From contig NZ_NWUC01000006.1 of the NCBI RefSeq assembly GCF_002750855.1, forward strand, positions 277,842 through 341,841: DNA of 64,000 bases, read 5' to 3'. Position numbers and translations under genes: made by a program. This DNA is from Neopararhizobium haloflavum. GTDB taxonomy: Bacteria; Pseudomonadota; Alphaproteobacteria; Rhizobiales; Rhizobiaceae. This document shows positions 8,282 through 17,731 of this stretch, piece after piece. The notes below the pieces were generated by a model that saw only the letters and a program-made list of their open reading frames with translations, had not been told where the DNA came from and made no database searches. Position 1 is the first letter of the stretch, and each line of letters opens with the position of its first letter.

Positions 8282-9511
8282 ATGCGTCTGGCCACAATCG
8301 CGCTCACCGCCACGTTCCTGGTGGGATTTTGCATGTCGGGCGCCAGTGCTGCCGATCCCGATCCTGCCGAATGGCAGGCTGTTCTCGATGAGGCGGAAGG
8401 TCAGACCGTCTATTTCAATGCATGGGGCGGTTCGGAGAACATCAACGCCTATCTGGAATGGGTCGGCGAAGAAACGCAGCGCCGCTTCGGCGTCGAACTG
8501 GTCCATGTGAAGATCGACGACACCGCCAATGCCGTTGCACGCGTTCTGGCTGAACGCACGTCGGGCAAGGACGAGGGCGGTTCGGTCGATCTCATCTGGA
8601 TCAACGGCGAGAACTTTGTCGCCATGAAGGAAGAGGACCTCTTGATGCAGCCCGGATGGGCCGGCGACTTGCCGAACTGGCGTTATGTCGATGTGGAGAA
8701 CCAGCCGACGATCCTCACTGACTTCACAGAGCCGGTCGAAGGCCTGGAGAGCCCATGGGGTGGCGCCAAGCTGGTGTTCTTCTACGACAGCGCGCGGCTC
8801 GACGCAGAGCAGCTGCCCGACAGCGCCGGCGGTCTTCTTGAGTGGGCCAAGGCCAATCCCGGACGCTTGTCCTATCCCGCGCCGCCCGATTTCATCGGTT
8901 CGTCCTTTCTCAAGCAGGTCTTGAGCGAGGTGATCGACGATCCCGCCAAACTGCAGGAGCCGGTGAACGAGCAGACGTTCGAAGCCGACGTCGCCCCGCT
9001 GTTCGATTATCTCGACGCGCTCCACCCGGTGGCATGGCGCTCCGGCAAGGCGTTCCCACAGAACTATCCCGACATGAAGCAGAAGCTCGCCGATGGAGAG
9101 CTCGACATTGTTTTCGCGTTCAATCCTGCCGAGGCTTCGGCGGCCATTGCCGCCGGCGAACTGCCCGACACGGTGCGCTCCTTCACCTTCTCCGAAGGAA
9201 CGCTCGGCAACACGCACTTCGTCGCCATTCCCTATAACGCCAACGCGAAGGCCGGCGCGCTCGTGGTCGCCAATTTCCTGATCGCGCCGGACGCACAGCT
9301 CAGGAAGCAGGACCCCGCCTATTGGGGTGATCCCACAGTGCTTGCGCTCCAAAAGCTCGGCGAGGAAGACCGCGCTGCCTTCGATGCGCTGGAACTGGGC
9401 GTTGCGACGCTTGCGCCAGATGAGCTGGGGCCGGTCATTGACGAGCCACATGCAAGCTGGATGGACCGCATCGAGGAAGAGTGGCGCCGCCGCTACATCA
9501 CCGGCAACTGA
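8282..9511 (+). CDS. ynjB: YnjB-type ABC transporter substrate-binding protein
   Basis: Periplasmic solute-binding protein of 409 residues. It has a Sec signal peptide ending near GASA-AD, then the YnjB-type core (VYFNAWGGSENINAYLEW, VDLIWINGENF). It is the first gene of a three-gene importer arranged as in the E. coli ynjBCD operon. YnjBCD substrates are not firmly established, and no TPP riboswitch-like sequence is visible upstream. ATG at 8282 is chosen: GAGGG lies seven bases upstream and the signal peptide starts here. Confidence 0.85.
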   Translation: MRLATIALTATFLVGFCMSGASAADPDPAEWQAVLDEAEGQTVYFNAWGGSENINAYLEWVGEETQRRFGVELVHVKIDDTANAVARVLAERTSGKDEGGSVDLIWINGENFVAMKEEDLLMQPGWAGDLPNWRYVDVENQPTILTDFTEPVEGLESPWGGAKLVFFYDSARLDAEQLPDSAGGLLEWAKANPGRLSYPAPPDFIGSSFLKQVLSEVIDDPAKLQEPVNEQTFEADVAPLFDYLDALHPVAWRSGKAFPQNYPDMKQKLADGELDIVFAFNPAEASAAIAAGELPDTVRSFTFSEGTLGNTHFVAIPYNANAKAGALVVANFLIAPDAQLRKQDPAYWGDPTVLALQKLGEEDRAAFDALELGVATLAPDELGPVIDEPHASWMDRIEEEWRRRYITGN

Positions 9512-9512
9512 C

Positions 9513-11222
9513 ATGGCCCTCGCGGCGCGACCGACCGGTTCCCTGTCATTCGTTCGCCTCGCGCCCGGCCTGACGCTCGCCGTCCTTCTTCTGCCGATCG
9601 CATTCGGGCTCGCTGCAACGTTCCTGCCTGCGTTTGGCTATCTGCCGGCCCTTGGCGGGACCGAATTGACGCTTGCGCATTTCGAAAGCCTATTCGCCAT
9701 GCCGGCGATCTGGCGATCGGCAGCGCTCAGCCTCCTTACCGGGGTGGTCACGGCTGGCGTTTCGCTGCTGATCGTCATGCTGTTCGTTGCGGGTTGGGCC
9801 GGCACGCGCACCTTTGCGCGCCTGCAACATGCCGTGTCGCCGCTGCTGGCCATCCCGCATGCCGCCGCCGCGTTCGGCCTCGCCTTTCTCATCGCGCCTT
9901 CTGGCTTCCTCGTCCGCCTTGCCGCGCCATGGGCCGGCATCGAGCGCCCGCCCGATTGGCTGATCGTCAACGATCCGCTCGGGCTGACCATGATGGCCGG
10001 GCTCGTCGCGAAGGAAATGCCGTTTCTTCTGCTGGTGACGCTGGCCGCCCTGCCGCAGGTCAAGCGCGCCGAGACCATGCAGCTGGTATCCGCCTTTGGC
10101 TATGGGCGCATAGCTGGCTTTCTCTTCACGCTCTGGCCGCAGGTCTACCGGCAGATCCGCTTTGCCGTCTATGCGGTGATTGCCTACGCCACGGCCGTCG
10201 TCGACGTCGCCGTCATTCTCGGTCCCAACCTGCCCGCCATCCTTCCGGTCCGGCTCCTTCAATGGATGAACGACCCGGATCTCAGCCTGCGCTTCCTGGC
10301 ATCGGCGGGCGCGGTGCTCCAACTTGGCGTGACTCTCGGCGCGCTCCTCGGCTGGCTCGTCATCGAACAGGTCGCATCCTCGATCTGTGCGGCGCTGAGG
10401 GGGCGTGGTCTGCGAATGGTGCGCGAGCGCATGCTGAGGATCGCGGCGCTCGCCGCGACAGGCACGACGGCAGTCCTCGTCTTCGGCGGCATCGCGCTTC
10501 TGGCCCTCTGGTCGTTCGCGGCTCTCTGGCAGTTTCCCGCCATCTTGCCGGACGCTTTCACGCTCTCCACCTGGCAGCGGGCCTTGCCGCGCATCCTGGA
10601 GCCGCTCGCCGTGACGCTTGGCGCCGGCGCACTGTCTACCGCCATCGCGCTCTGCCTCACCATCGCCTGCCTCGAGCAGGAAGCACGAACGGGCCGGGTT
10701 GCCGGCAGGCGCGCCATGCTGGCGATCTATCTGCCGCTGATCGTGCCGCAGATCGCGTTCGTTTTCGGCCTGCAGGTGCTCTTCCTGGCCAGCGGAACCG
10801 ACCAGCGTTTCGCGGCGCTCGTCTTCGTCCATCTGGTTTTCGTCCTGCCTTACGTCTTCCTGTCGCTTTCCGATCCCTGGCGCGCTTTCGACCGGCGCTA
10901 TGATCTGATCGCCGCAGGCCTCGGGCGCTCGCGCCTTGCGCTCCTGCTCAAGGTCCGGCTGCCGATGCTGTCGCGCGCCGTCCTCACGGCAGCGGCCGTC
11001 GGGTTCGCGGTCTCGGTCGGACAGTATCTCCCAACGGTGCTGATCGGCGAAGGACGCCTGACGACCGTGACGACGGAAGCCGTCGCGCTTGCTGCGGGGG
11101 GCAATCGCCGCGTCATCGGCGTCTACGCCTTCCTGCAAACGCTGCTGCCGTTTCTGGCTTTCGCGATTGCCTCGCTCGCGCCTGCCCTGCTATGGCGCAA
11201 CCGCCGAGCGATGCGACCTTGA
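9513..11222 (+). CDS. ynjC: YnjC-type ABC transporter permease
   Basis: Inner-membrane permease of 569 residues with two tandem binding-protein-dependent transport domains and about twelve hydrophobic segments. It therefore works as a fused two-half permease, as YnjC does. EAA-like loops that contact the ATPase can be seen around QLVSAFGYGRIAGF in the first half and DLIAAGLGRSRLALLLKVRLP in the second. The start codon lies one base after the binding-protein stop codon, indicating translational coupling. The frame stays open further upstream inside ynjB, but those codons have no match to the family. Confidence 0.87.
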   Translation: MALAARPTGSLSFVRLAPGLTLAVLLLPIAFGLAATFLPAFGYLPALGGTELTLAHFESLFAMPAIWRSAALSLLTGVVTAGVSLLIVMLFVAGWAGTRTFARLQHAVSPLLAIPHAAAAFGLAFLIAPSGFLVRLAAPWAGIERPPDWLIVNDPLGLTMMAGLVAKEMPFLLLVTLAALPQVKRAETMQLVSAFGYGRIAGFLFTLWPQVYRQIRFAVYAVIAYATAVVDVAVILGPNLPAILPVRLLQWMNDPDLSLRFLASAGAVLQLGVTLGALLGWLVIEQVASSICAALRGRGLRMVRERMLRIAALAATGTTAVLVFGGIALLALWSFAALWQFPAILPDAFTLSTWQRALPRILEPLAVTLGAGALSTAIALCLTIACLEQEARTGRVAGRRAMLAIYLPLIVPQIAFVFGLQVLFLASGTDQRFAALVFVHLVFVLPYVFLSLSDPWRAFDRRYDLIAAGLGRSRLALLLKVRLPMLSRAVLTAAAVGFAVSVGQYLPTVLIGEGRLTTVTTEAVALAAGGNRRVIGVYAFLQTLLPFLAFAIASLAPALLWRNRRAMRP

Positions 11223-11226
11223 GGCC

Positions 11227-11880
11227 ATGACGGAAAGCCGCGACAAGGGCCTTGCCCTCACCGACATCACGATTGGTTTGAACGGCAGGACGCTGCTTCG
11301 CCTGTCGGCGCGGGTCGCGCCGGGTGCGGTCCTGACCGTCATGGGTCCGTCCGGCTCCGGCAAATCGTCCTTGCTCGCCTATATTGGCGGCTTTCTCGAT
11401 CCGGCCTTCGTCGCCTCGGGCTCATGCCGGGTGGATGGTCTTGAATTGACCAGCCTGCCGGCCGAACAGCGCCACGCCGGTCTGCTCTTCCAGGATCCGC
11501 TGCTTTTCCCCCACATGTCGGTTGCGGCCAACATCGCCTTTGCCGTGCCGCCGTCGGTCAGGAGCCGCGCCGAGCGGCGCGCGATCGCCGAAAGGGCGCT
11601 TGCGGAAATCGAGCTGGCCGGTTTCGGTGATCGTGATCCCGACACGCTGTCGGGAGGCCAGAAGGCGCGCGTCGCACTACAACGTGTGCTTGTGTCGCAG
11701 CCCCGCCTCCTGTTGCTTGACGAGCCCTTCTCGAAGCTCGACATGGCGCTGCGCGATCAGGCGCGGCAGCTGGTCTTCGACAGGGCAAATGCCGCCGGCC
11801 TGCCGGTCGTCCTCGTCACCCATGACGAAGCCGATGCGGCCGCGGCGGGCGGCGCTGTTTTCGAGATGCGGGCAGCTTGA
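11227..11880 (+). CDS. ynjD: YnjD-type ABC transporter ATP-binding protein
   Basis: ATPase subunit of 217 residues, short for a sugar-type ATPase and matching the YnjD length. Walker A is GPSGSGKSS, the Q-loop is LLFQDP, the signature is LSGGQKAR, Walker B is LLLLDEPFSKLD and the H-loop is LVTHDEAD. It starts four bases after the permease stop codon. Its stop codon overlaps the hrpB ATG by one base, so the helicase may be co-transcribed with the importer. Confidence 0.9.
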   Translation: MTESRDKGLALTDITIGLNGRTLLRLSARVAPGAVLTVMGPSGSGKSSLLAYIGGFLDPAFVASGSCRVDGLELTSLPAEQRHAGLLFQDPLLFPHMSVAANIAFAVPPSVRSRAERRAIAERALAEIELAGFGDRDPDTLSGGQKARVALQRVLVSQPRLLLLDEPFSKLDMALRDQARQLVFDRANAAGLPVVLVTHDEADAAAAGGAVFEMRAA

Positions 11881-14348
11881 TGCCCCCCCTCCTGTCGCAG
11901 GCAATCGCAACGTTGCCGGCAGGCCGTGTCCTGCCGGAGGTGGCGGAAGCGCTCGCCGCCAAAGGGGCAGCGGTCCTGGCCGCTCCGCCCGGCGCCGGCA
12001 AGACGACGCTGGTGCCCCTTCACCTTCTTGGCGCACCGTGGCGCGCTGACGGCCGCATCATCCTCCTGGAGCCGCGCCGACTGGCGGCTCGGGCTGCCGC
12101 TCGTCGCATGGCCGACCTCCTCGGGGAGAATGTGGGCGCAACGGTCGGATACCGCATGCGCCTCGATACCCGTGTCTCGGCGAAGACCCGTGTCGAGGTG
12201 GTCACCGAGGGCGTATTCCTGCGGATGGTCCTCGATGATCCCGAACTCACGGGCGTTGCCGCGGTCGTCTTCGACGAGTTCCACGAGCGCGCGCTCGATG
12301 CCGATCTGGCATTGGCACTGACGCTGGACCTGCGTGCGGCGTTGCGGCCGGATCTGCGGCTTCTGGTCATGTCGGCGACGCTTGATACTGCGCGTGTCGC
12401 CGCGCTTCTGGGCGAGCCACCCGTCATATCCAGCCAAGGCCGGGCCTTTCCCGTCGATATCCGCTACCGCGAACGCACCGGGCGCGAGCGCGTCGAGGAC
12501 GCGGTGGCGCAGGCCATCCGGCAGGCGCTCTTTGAGGAGACGGGATCGATCCTCGCCTTTCTCCCGGGGCAGGCGGAAATCCGGCGCACTGCCGAACGGC
12601 TGGAGGACCGCCTGCCTGCTGATGTTCTGCTCGCTCCGCTCTTCGGGATGATGGATGGCGAGGCGCAGGACCGAGCGATCCGCCCGGCCGCGGCGGGCCA
12701 GCGCAAGATCGTGCTGGCGACTGCCATAGCGGAGAGTTCGATCACCATCGACGGCGTCAGGATCGTCATTGATGGCGGCTTGCAGAGACTGCCCCATTTC
12801 GAGCCTGGAACCGGCATCACCAGGCTGGAAACGGTGCGGGTTTCCAGGGCCTCTGCCGATCAGCGCGCCGGTCGTGCCGGGCGGACCGAGCCTGGCATCG
12901 CCATCCGGCTGTGGCGCGAGGAGCAGACGGCGGCATTGCCGGCCTTCACGCCGCCGGAAATCCTGTCCAGCGACCTGTCCGGTCTGATCCTCGATTGCGC
13001 GGCTTGGGGCGTCAACGATCCCGCGACGCTCGCCTTCATCGATGCCCCGCCGCCACCGGCGCTCGCCGAGGCGCGCGCCCTGCTCGACACGCTCGGCGCG
13101 CTCGATCCGCGCGGCGGCCTGACAGCGACGGGACAGACGATGCGCACGCTCGGCCTGCCGGCGCGGCTGGCGGCCATGGTCGTCAAGGCCGAACCATGCG
13201 ACAGGCTGAAGGCGGCGGAACTGGCGGTCCTCCTGACCGAGCAAGGGCTGGGTGGCAGATCCGTCGATCTTGCCGAGCGCCACCGCCGCATGCGCTTCGA
13301 CAAGGACCGCCGGTCCTCCGCCGCCCGCGATCTGGCGGCGCGTGCGGCGCGCGACGCCGGCGGGGCGAAAGGTCAGCCGGTGCGCTCGGCCGGCGCGCTG
13401 CTGGCCCTCGGCTATCCCGACAGGATCGCCCGAAGGCGCGGTGCCCGGGGCCGCTACCTCATGGCCAGTGGTCGTGGCGCCGAACTGGACGAACACGATC
13501 CGCTTGCAAGCGAGGAATGGCTCACCGTCGCCGAACTGACGGGGCGTGCCGGCGCACATCAGGTGCTCGCTGCAGCCACGATCGAACCGGCCGAAGTCGA
13601 TGCCGTCATCGCGGCCCTCGGGCAGGAGGGCGAGGAATGCTTCTTCGATCTGGAGAGCCGTTCGGTCCGCGCCCGGCGCGTGCGCCGGCTCGGGCTCATC
13701 GTGGTGGACGAAACCCCGCTGCCGCTGACCGACAACGCGTCCGTCGCCGCGACGCTGGCCGAAGGGGTGCGCCGGGCCGGGCTTCTGGCGCTGCCGTGGA
13801 CGAAGGAGGCAAAGCAGCTGCGCGCCCGGCTTGCTTTCCTGCATCGCACCCTCGGTGCACCATGGCCTGACGTGTCCGACAACGCCCTGCTGGCCAGCCT
13901 CGATATCTGGTTCAGCCCATTTCAGCCAGGAGTCCGCGCGTTCGACGCCATCGCGCCGGCCAGCCTGCGCGACGGTCTCATGGCGCTACTGCCCCATGAT
14001 CGGCATCGCCGGCTCGATCAGGAGGCACCCACCCACTTCGAAGTGCCGACCGGCTCGCGCATCGCGATCGCCTATGACGGGGAGGAGCCGCGTCTTGCCG
14101 TGCGTGTCCAGGAACTCTTCGGACTGAAAACCCATCCATCGATCGCCGAGGGGCGGCTCCCCTTGCTGCTCGAACTGCTGTCGCCAGCGCAGCGGCCGAT
14201 CCAGACGACCCGCGACCTTCCCGGCTTCTGGTCAGGCTCCTGGTCCGATGTCCGTGCGGAGATGCGCGGCCGCTATCCTCGGCACCCCTGGCCGGAAGAC
14301 CCCGCCGCCGCGCAGCCGACGAGGCGGGCAAAACCGCGCGGCATGTGA
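11880..14348 (+). CDS. hrpB: ATP-dependent RNA helicase HrpB
   Basis: DEAH-type helicase of about 822 residues, full length for HrpB. N-terminal helicase core: Walker A APPGAGKTT near residue 37, DEFH box in VFDEFHERALDAD, SAT motif MSATLDT, and the motif VI region SADQRAGRAGRTEPG. The C-terminal HrpB-specific domain ends in FWSGSWSDVRAEMRGRYP-type sequence, which is diagnostic. E. coli hrpB mutants have no strong phenotype; a general RNA processing role is assumed. The ATG shares one base with the ynjD stop; a TTG one codon earlier is possible. The gene ends about 55 bases before actS. Confidence 0.95.
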   Translation: MPPLLSQAIATLPAGRVLPEVAEALAAKGAAVLAAPPGAGKTTLVPLHLLGAPWRADGRIILLEPRRLAARAAARRMADLLGENVGATVGYRMRLDTRVSAKTRVEVVTEGVFLRMVLDDPELTGVAAVVFDEFHERALDADLALALTLDLRAALRPDLRLLVMSATLDTARVAALLGEPPVISSQGRAFPVDIRYRERTGRERVEDAVAQAIRQALFEETGSILAFLPGQAEIRRTAERLEDRLPADVLLAPLFGMMDGEAQDRAIRPAAAGQRKIVLATAIAESSITIDGVRIVIDGGLQRLPHFEPGTGITRLETVRVSRASADQRAGRAGRTEPGIAIRLWREEQTAALPAFTPPEILSSDLSGLILDCAAWGVNDPATLAFIDAPPPPALAEARALLDTLGALDPRGGLTATGQTMRTLGLPARLAAMVVKAEPCDRLKAAELAVLLTEQGLGGRSVDLAERHRRMRFDKDRRSSAARDLAARAARDAGGAKGQPVRSAGALLALGYPDRIARRRGARGRYLMASGRGAELDEHDPLASEEWLTVAELTGRAGAHQVLAAATIEPAEVDAVIAALGQEGEECFFDLESRSVRARRVRRLGLIVVDETPLPLTDNASVAATLAEGVRRAGLLALPWTKEAKQLRARLAFLHRTLGAPWPDVSDNALLASLDIWFSPFQPGVRAFDAIAPASLRDGLMALLPHDRHRRLDQEAPTHFEVPTGSRIAIAYDGEEPRLAVRVQELFGLKTHPSIAEGRLPLLLELLSPAQRPIQTTRDLPGFWSGSWSDVRAEMRGRYPRHPWPEDPAAAQPTRRAKPRGM

Positions 14349-14404
14349 GTTCTTATGGACTTTGTGCGCTGCCTGCGCCAAGGGAGGGCGCGAAGGGCCA
14401 AAGG

Positions 14405-15760
14405 ATGATGACGCTTACGGAACCTCCCATCGCCGGGCGCGGCCGCTATTCGCGCTACCGGCTTCGGCTGCAGACGCTGACGCGGCTGCGATGGCTGGCC
14501 GTTACCGGTCAGTCGATCACCGTTCTCGTCGTCGCCTTTCTGCTCGAGTTTCCGTTTCCGGTGCTCTTCTGTTTCGCGCTCATCGCCTGTTCGGCCTGGC
14601 TGAACGTCTTCCTCACATTCCGCTACCCGGCAACCCATCGTCTGGGCCCTTCGGCCGCCATGGGCGTTCTTGGTTTCGATGTCATCCAACTGACCGGACT
14701 GCTCTACATGACGGGCGGGCTGGTCAATCCGTTCTCGGTCCTCATCTGCGTGCCGGTGATCATCTCCACCGCATCGCAGCCGATCCGCTATACGCTGGTG
14801 CTCGGCGCGCTGACAGTGGCGAGCGCGTCGGCGCTGGCGATCTATCACCTCCCGCTGCCCTGGTATCCCGGTGTCGTTTACGAGGCGCATCTGGTCCTCA
14901 TCATCGGGATCTGGATCGCCATCATCTCCACGACGCTGTTCGCCGCCTTTTACATGCATCGCGTCTCGTCGGAGGCCAACCAGCTTGCCGACGCACTCAC
15001 CGCCACCGAGCTGACGCTGCAGCGTGAGCAGCATCTTTTCGCCCTGGACGGTCTCGCCGCCGCGGCCGCGCACGAACTCGGCACACCGCTCGCAACCATA
15101 TCCGTCGTCGCCAAGGAGATGGAGCGTGCGCTCGGCCACGACGAGCGCTACCGCGAGGATCTCCAGTTGCTGCGTTCGCAGAGCGAACGCTGCCGCGACA
15201 TACTGCGGCGGCTCACCACGCTTTCTACCGATGACGAAGAGCACATGCGCAAGCTGCCGCTGTCCTCGCTGATCGAGGAGGTCGTGGCGCCGCATCGCGA
15301 GTTTGGCGTGTCGATCGATGTCGATGTCCACGCATTGAGCGGAAGCGAGCCCGTCGGATTGCGCAATGCCGGCATTCTCTACGGGCTCGGCAATCTGGTC
15401 GAGAATGCGGTCGACTTCGCTGCAACCCGCGTCACCGTCGACGCGCGCTACGATGACGAGAACGTGGTGATCATCATTGCCGATGACGGACCAGGCTTTC
15501 CGCCCGAAATCCAGGCGCAGATCGGCGAACCATTCCTGACCCGCCGCGCCTCCGGCAAGGACAAGCGCGCCGGCGGGCTCGGGCTCGGGCTCTTCATCGC
15601 CAAGACACTGCTGGAGCGCACTGGAGCGGCGATGCGCTTCGAAAATCGCGTGTCCGGCGGTGCGCGCATCACCATGACTTGGCCGCGTGCGGCGATGGAC
15701 GCCGGCCAGGCCGGGAGTTCGTTGGCGCAATCGTCCAGAATGCCTTATGTAACAGGGTGA
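14405..15760 (+). CDS. actS: Redox-sensing histidine kinase ActS/RegB family
   Basis: Membrane-bound sensor kinase of about 451 residues with six hydrophobic segments in the first 185 residues. It carries the RegB quinone-binding heptad GGLVNPF (about residues 104-110). The phospho-acceptor His223 is in AAAHELGTPL. The redox Cys263 (SERCRDIL) sits almost exactly where RegB has its regulatory cysteine. The ATP-binding domain shows N-, G1- and G2-box residues (NLVENAVDFA, DDGPGFP, GGLGLGLFIAK). RegB/ActS phosphorylates RegA/ActR to control respiration, carbon and nitrogen fixation and acid tolerance. The start is ATG at 14405 (or the next ATG). The partner regulator follows 46 bases downstream. 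Confidence 0.95.
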   Translation: MMTLTEPPIAGRGRYSRYRLRLQTLTRLRWLAVTGQSITVLVVAFLLEFPFPVLFCFALIACSAWLNVFLTFRYPATHRLGPSAAMGVLGFDVIQLTGLLYMTGGLVNPFSVLICVPVIISTASQPIRYTLVLGALTVASASALAIYHLPLPWYPGVVYEAHLVLIIGIWIAIISTTLFAAFYMHRVSSEANQLADALTATELTLQREQHLFALDGLAAAAAHELGTPLATISVVAKEMERALGHDERYREDLQLLRSQSERCRDILRRLTTLSTDDEEHMRKLPLSSLIEEVVAPHREFGVSIDVDVHALSGSEPVGLRNAGILYGLGNLVENAVDFAATRVTVDARYDDENVVIIIADDGPGFPPEIQAQIGEPFLTRRASGKDKRAGGLGLGLFIAKTLLERTGAAMRFENRVSGGARITMTWPRAAMDAGQAGSSLAQSSRMPYVTG

Positions 15761-15806
15761 TGGCCGGCGCTTGCCGCTCGTTGCCCAGAATGGAGTCCAT
15801 GATCCA

Positions 15807-16367
15807 ATGACAGCCGAAGAAACTCCCGACGGCGAGATCGGCCCAGATCCGTCCCTGTTGCTCGTCGATGACGACGCGCCCCTGGTGCGCCGGCTGGCAC
15901 GGGCGATGGAAAGCCGCGGCTTCACTGTCGAGATCGCGGAATCGGTTGCCGAAGGGCTGGCCAAGGCCAAGGCGTCGCCGCCCAAATACGCCGTTGTCGA
16001 CATGCGGCTCGGCGACGGGAATGGCCTCGACATCATCGAAGCGATACGCCAGCGCCGCAGCGATACCCGGATGATCGTCCTGACCGGCTACGGCAACATC
16101 GCCACGGCGGTCAACGCGGTCAAGCTCGGCGCGATCGACTATCTCGCCAAGCCGGCCGACGCCGACGACGTCTTCGCCGCACTGACACGCAAGCCGGGCG
16201 AAAAGGCCGAGCCGCCGGAAAACCCCATGTCCGCCGACCGCGTCCGCTGGGAACACATCCAGCGCGTCTACGAGATGTGCGACAGGAACGTCTCTGAAAC
16301 GGCTCGCCGGCTCAACATGCATCGCCGCACCCTGCAGCGCATCCTGGCCAAGCGCGCGCCGCGCTGA
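15807..16367 (+). CDS. actR: Response regulator ActR/RegA family
   Basis: Two-domain regulator of 186 residues. The receiver has the acidic pair in LLVDDDAPL, the phospho-acceptor Asp65 (VVDMRLGDG), Thr in MIVLTGYG and Lys in YLAKPADAD. A short linker with prolines precedes a Fis-type helix-turn-helix (NVSETARRLNMHRRTLQRIL), the highly conserved RegA DNA-binding region. It is the cognate partner of the kinase just upstream and binds many redox-controlled promoters in relatives. ATG at 15807 is preferred over an in-frame TTG at 15771, because the conserved receiver starts shortly after it. Confidence 0.95.
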   Translation: MTAEETPDGEIGPDPSLLLVDDDAPLVRRLARAMESRGFTVEIAESVAEGLAKAKASPPKYAVVDMRLGDGNGLDIIEAIRQRRSDTRMIVLTGYGNIATAVNAVKLGAIDYLAKPADADDVFAALTRKPGEKAEPPENPMSADRVRWEHIQRVYEMCDRNVSETARRLNMHRRTLQRILAKRAPR

Positions 16368-16378
16368 GTGCCGGGGCG

Positions 16379-16876
16379 CTAGATCGCCTCGCCGCCGGCT
16401 GCCCATTCTGCCATCAGGAGCCGGCTTGCCGCCGCATGCGCGAATTTCAGCGTCAGCGCCTTGCGCGTCGCTCCGGCAAGGCGATGCTCGGGCGCCTCAC
16501 GCAGCATGTGGGCGCCAAACCCGTCGGAGAGGATGAGCCCGCACTCTTCGGGAAAGATATCGGCCGGCACGCCCGCATGGGTCGCGAAGAACAGGCGGTC
16601 GCAATGACGGCGGTAGTCCGGCCATTTGCGATCGACACGAAAGTCGGCGATCGATGTCTTGATCTCGACGATCCAGAATTCGCCGGATGGGCTCATCGCG
16701 ATGATGTCGGCCCGCCGGCCGCTCGCCAGCGACAATTCCGGCAGCGTGGCAAAGCGCATCTCCGTCAGGAGGCGCTGAACCCCCCGGCGCACCAGCATGG
16801 CGCGATCGGATTGGCGTCCATCGACAAGCGGATGGGTGGTAAAGGGCGACACGAGAGGCATGATCGATTTTGCCAT
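16379..16876 (-). CDS. mmcB: MmcB-family DNA repair protein
   Basis: Protein of about 165 residues with a PD-(D/E)xK nuclease-like core: the conserved Asp lies in GRRADIIAM and the E-x-K in WIVEIKTS, followed by DFRVDRKWPDYR and CDRLFFA. This matches MmcB, an alphaproteobacterial protein linked in Caulobacter to mitomycin C survival and error-prone lesion bypass with ImuABC. Enzymatic activity is not known to me. ATG at 16876 is chosen because a GGGCGGGC stretch precedes it; an ATG at 16861 also lies before the conserved domain. Convergent with actR, with 11 bases between them. Confidence 0.88.
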   Translation of the reverse strand: MAKSIMPLVSPFTTHPLVDGRQSDRAMLVRRGVQRLLTEMRFATLPELSLASGRRADIIAMSPSGEFWIVEIKTSIADFRVDRKWPDYRRHCDRLFFATHAGVPADIFPEECGLILSDGFGAHMLREAPEHRLAGATRKALTLKFAHAAASRLLMAEWAAGGEAI

Positions 16877-17076
16877 GCCCGCCCGGCAGAGACAATCGCC
16901 GCGGCAGCGTGACTTGTTGCGCAAAAGCCATGTCGGAAGGAATTCGAAGAAACGGCTTCGCCATATGCTTGTCAGCGCCGCGTTCACGGCAATAACCTGA
17001 TGTCACGATCGGCTGGCGGAGCGCTGGCCGGAAGTCCGTCATTTTAAGCCCGCATCCCTCCACTATCGAGATCGCC
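16877..17076. promoter_or_regulatory. Divergent promoter region mmcB / L,D-transpeptidase
   Basis: 200 bases between two divergent genes. It must hold both promoters. I found no confident -35/-10 pair, no SOS-like GTTC-rich operator and no strong inverted repeat. Confidence 0.3.
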
Positions 17077-17715
17077 ATGAACCGTCGCGCATTTCTTGCC
17101 AGTTCGGCTTCCGCGGCCGCGCTTCTTCTAGCCGGCTGCGTCAGCACTCCAGTGTCCCGGCCGCAGCTCGCCGCCGATTATGGCGAAATCGTCGATGCCG
17201 GCTATACGATCCCCGCCGTTCCGATCCAGCGCCTGGAAGACCAGTTCAAGCGGCAGATCGTGCGCTACCCGACCAGCGAGGAGCCGGGAACGATCATCGT
17301 CGATACACCGAACAAGTTTCTCTATTACATCCTGCCCGGTGGTGAGGCCGTGCGCTACGGCATCGGCGTCGGCCGCGAGGGCTTCGCATGGCAGGGTGAG
17401 GCCTATGTCTCTTGGAAGCAGGCCTGGCCGAAATGGCATCCGCCGAAGGAGATGATCGAGCGCGAGCCATACCTTGAGAAATATGCCGATGGCGGCATGG
17501 AGCCCGGACTGACCAATCCGCTCGGCGCGCGCGCACTCTATCTTTACGACCAGGACGGCAACGATACGCTCTATCGCCTGCACGGCACGCCGGAGTGGAA
17601 CACCATCGGCACCGCTGCCTCGTCGGGCTGCATCCGGCTGATGAATCAGGACATCATCGACCTTTACGATCGGGTACAGCCGGGCCGCCGGTCCAAGGTC
17701 GTCGTCTTGCAATAG
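17077..17715 (+). CDS. L,D-transpeptidase (YkuD) lipoprotein
   Basis: Periplasmic cell-wall enzyme of 212 residues. It has a twin-arginine-like start (MNRRAFLASS) and a lipobox LLLAGC with Cys21, so it is probably membrane-anchored. The YkuD domain has His169 (HGTPEW) and the catalytic Cys185 in SSGCIRLMN. Such enzymes make 3-3 peptidoglycan cross-links or attach proteins to peptidoglycan; alphaproteobacteria carry many paralogues. GAG lies six bases before the start codon. It converges with the SH3-domain gene. Confidence 0.93.
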   Translation: MNRRAFLASSASAAALLLAGCVSTPVSRPQLAADYGEIVDAGYTIPAVPIQRLEDQFKRQIVRYPTSEEPGTIIVDTPNKFLYYILPGGEAVRYGIGVGREGFAWQGEAYVSWKQAWPKWHPPKEMIEREPYLEKYADGGMEPGLTNPLGARALYLYDQDGNDTLYRLHGTPEWNTIGTAASSGCIRLMNQDIIDLYDRVQPGRRSKVVVLQ

Positions 17716-17731
17716 GCGGTGTGCCGGCCCG

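Noticed and set aside
11757-13844. 695-codon open frame on the minus strand
   Set aside because: Antisense to hrpB, which has all helicase motifs; no recognisable protein family.
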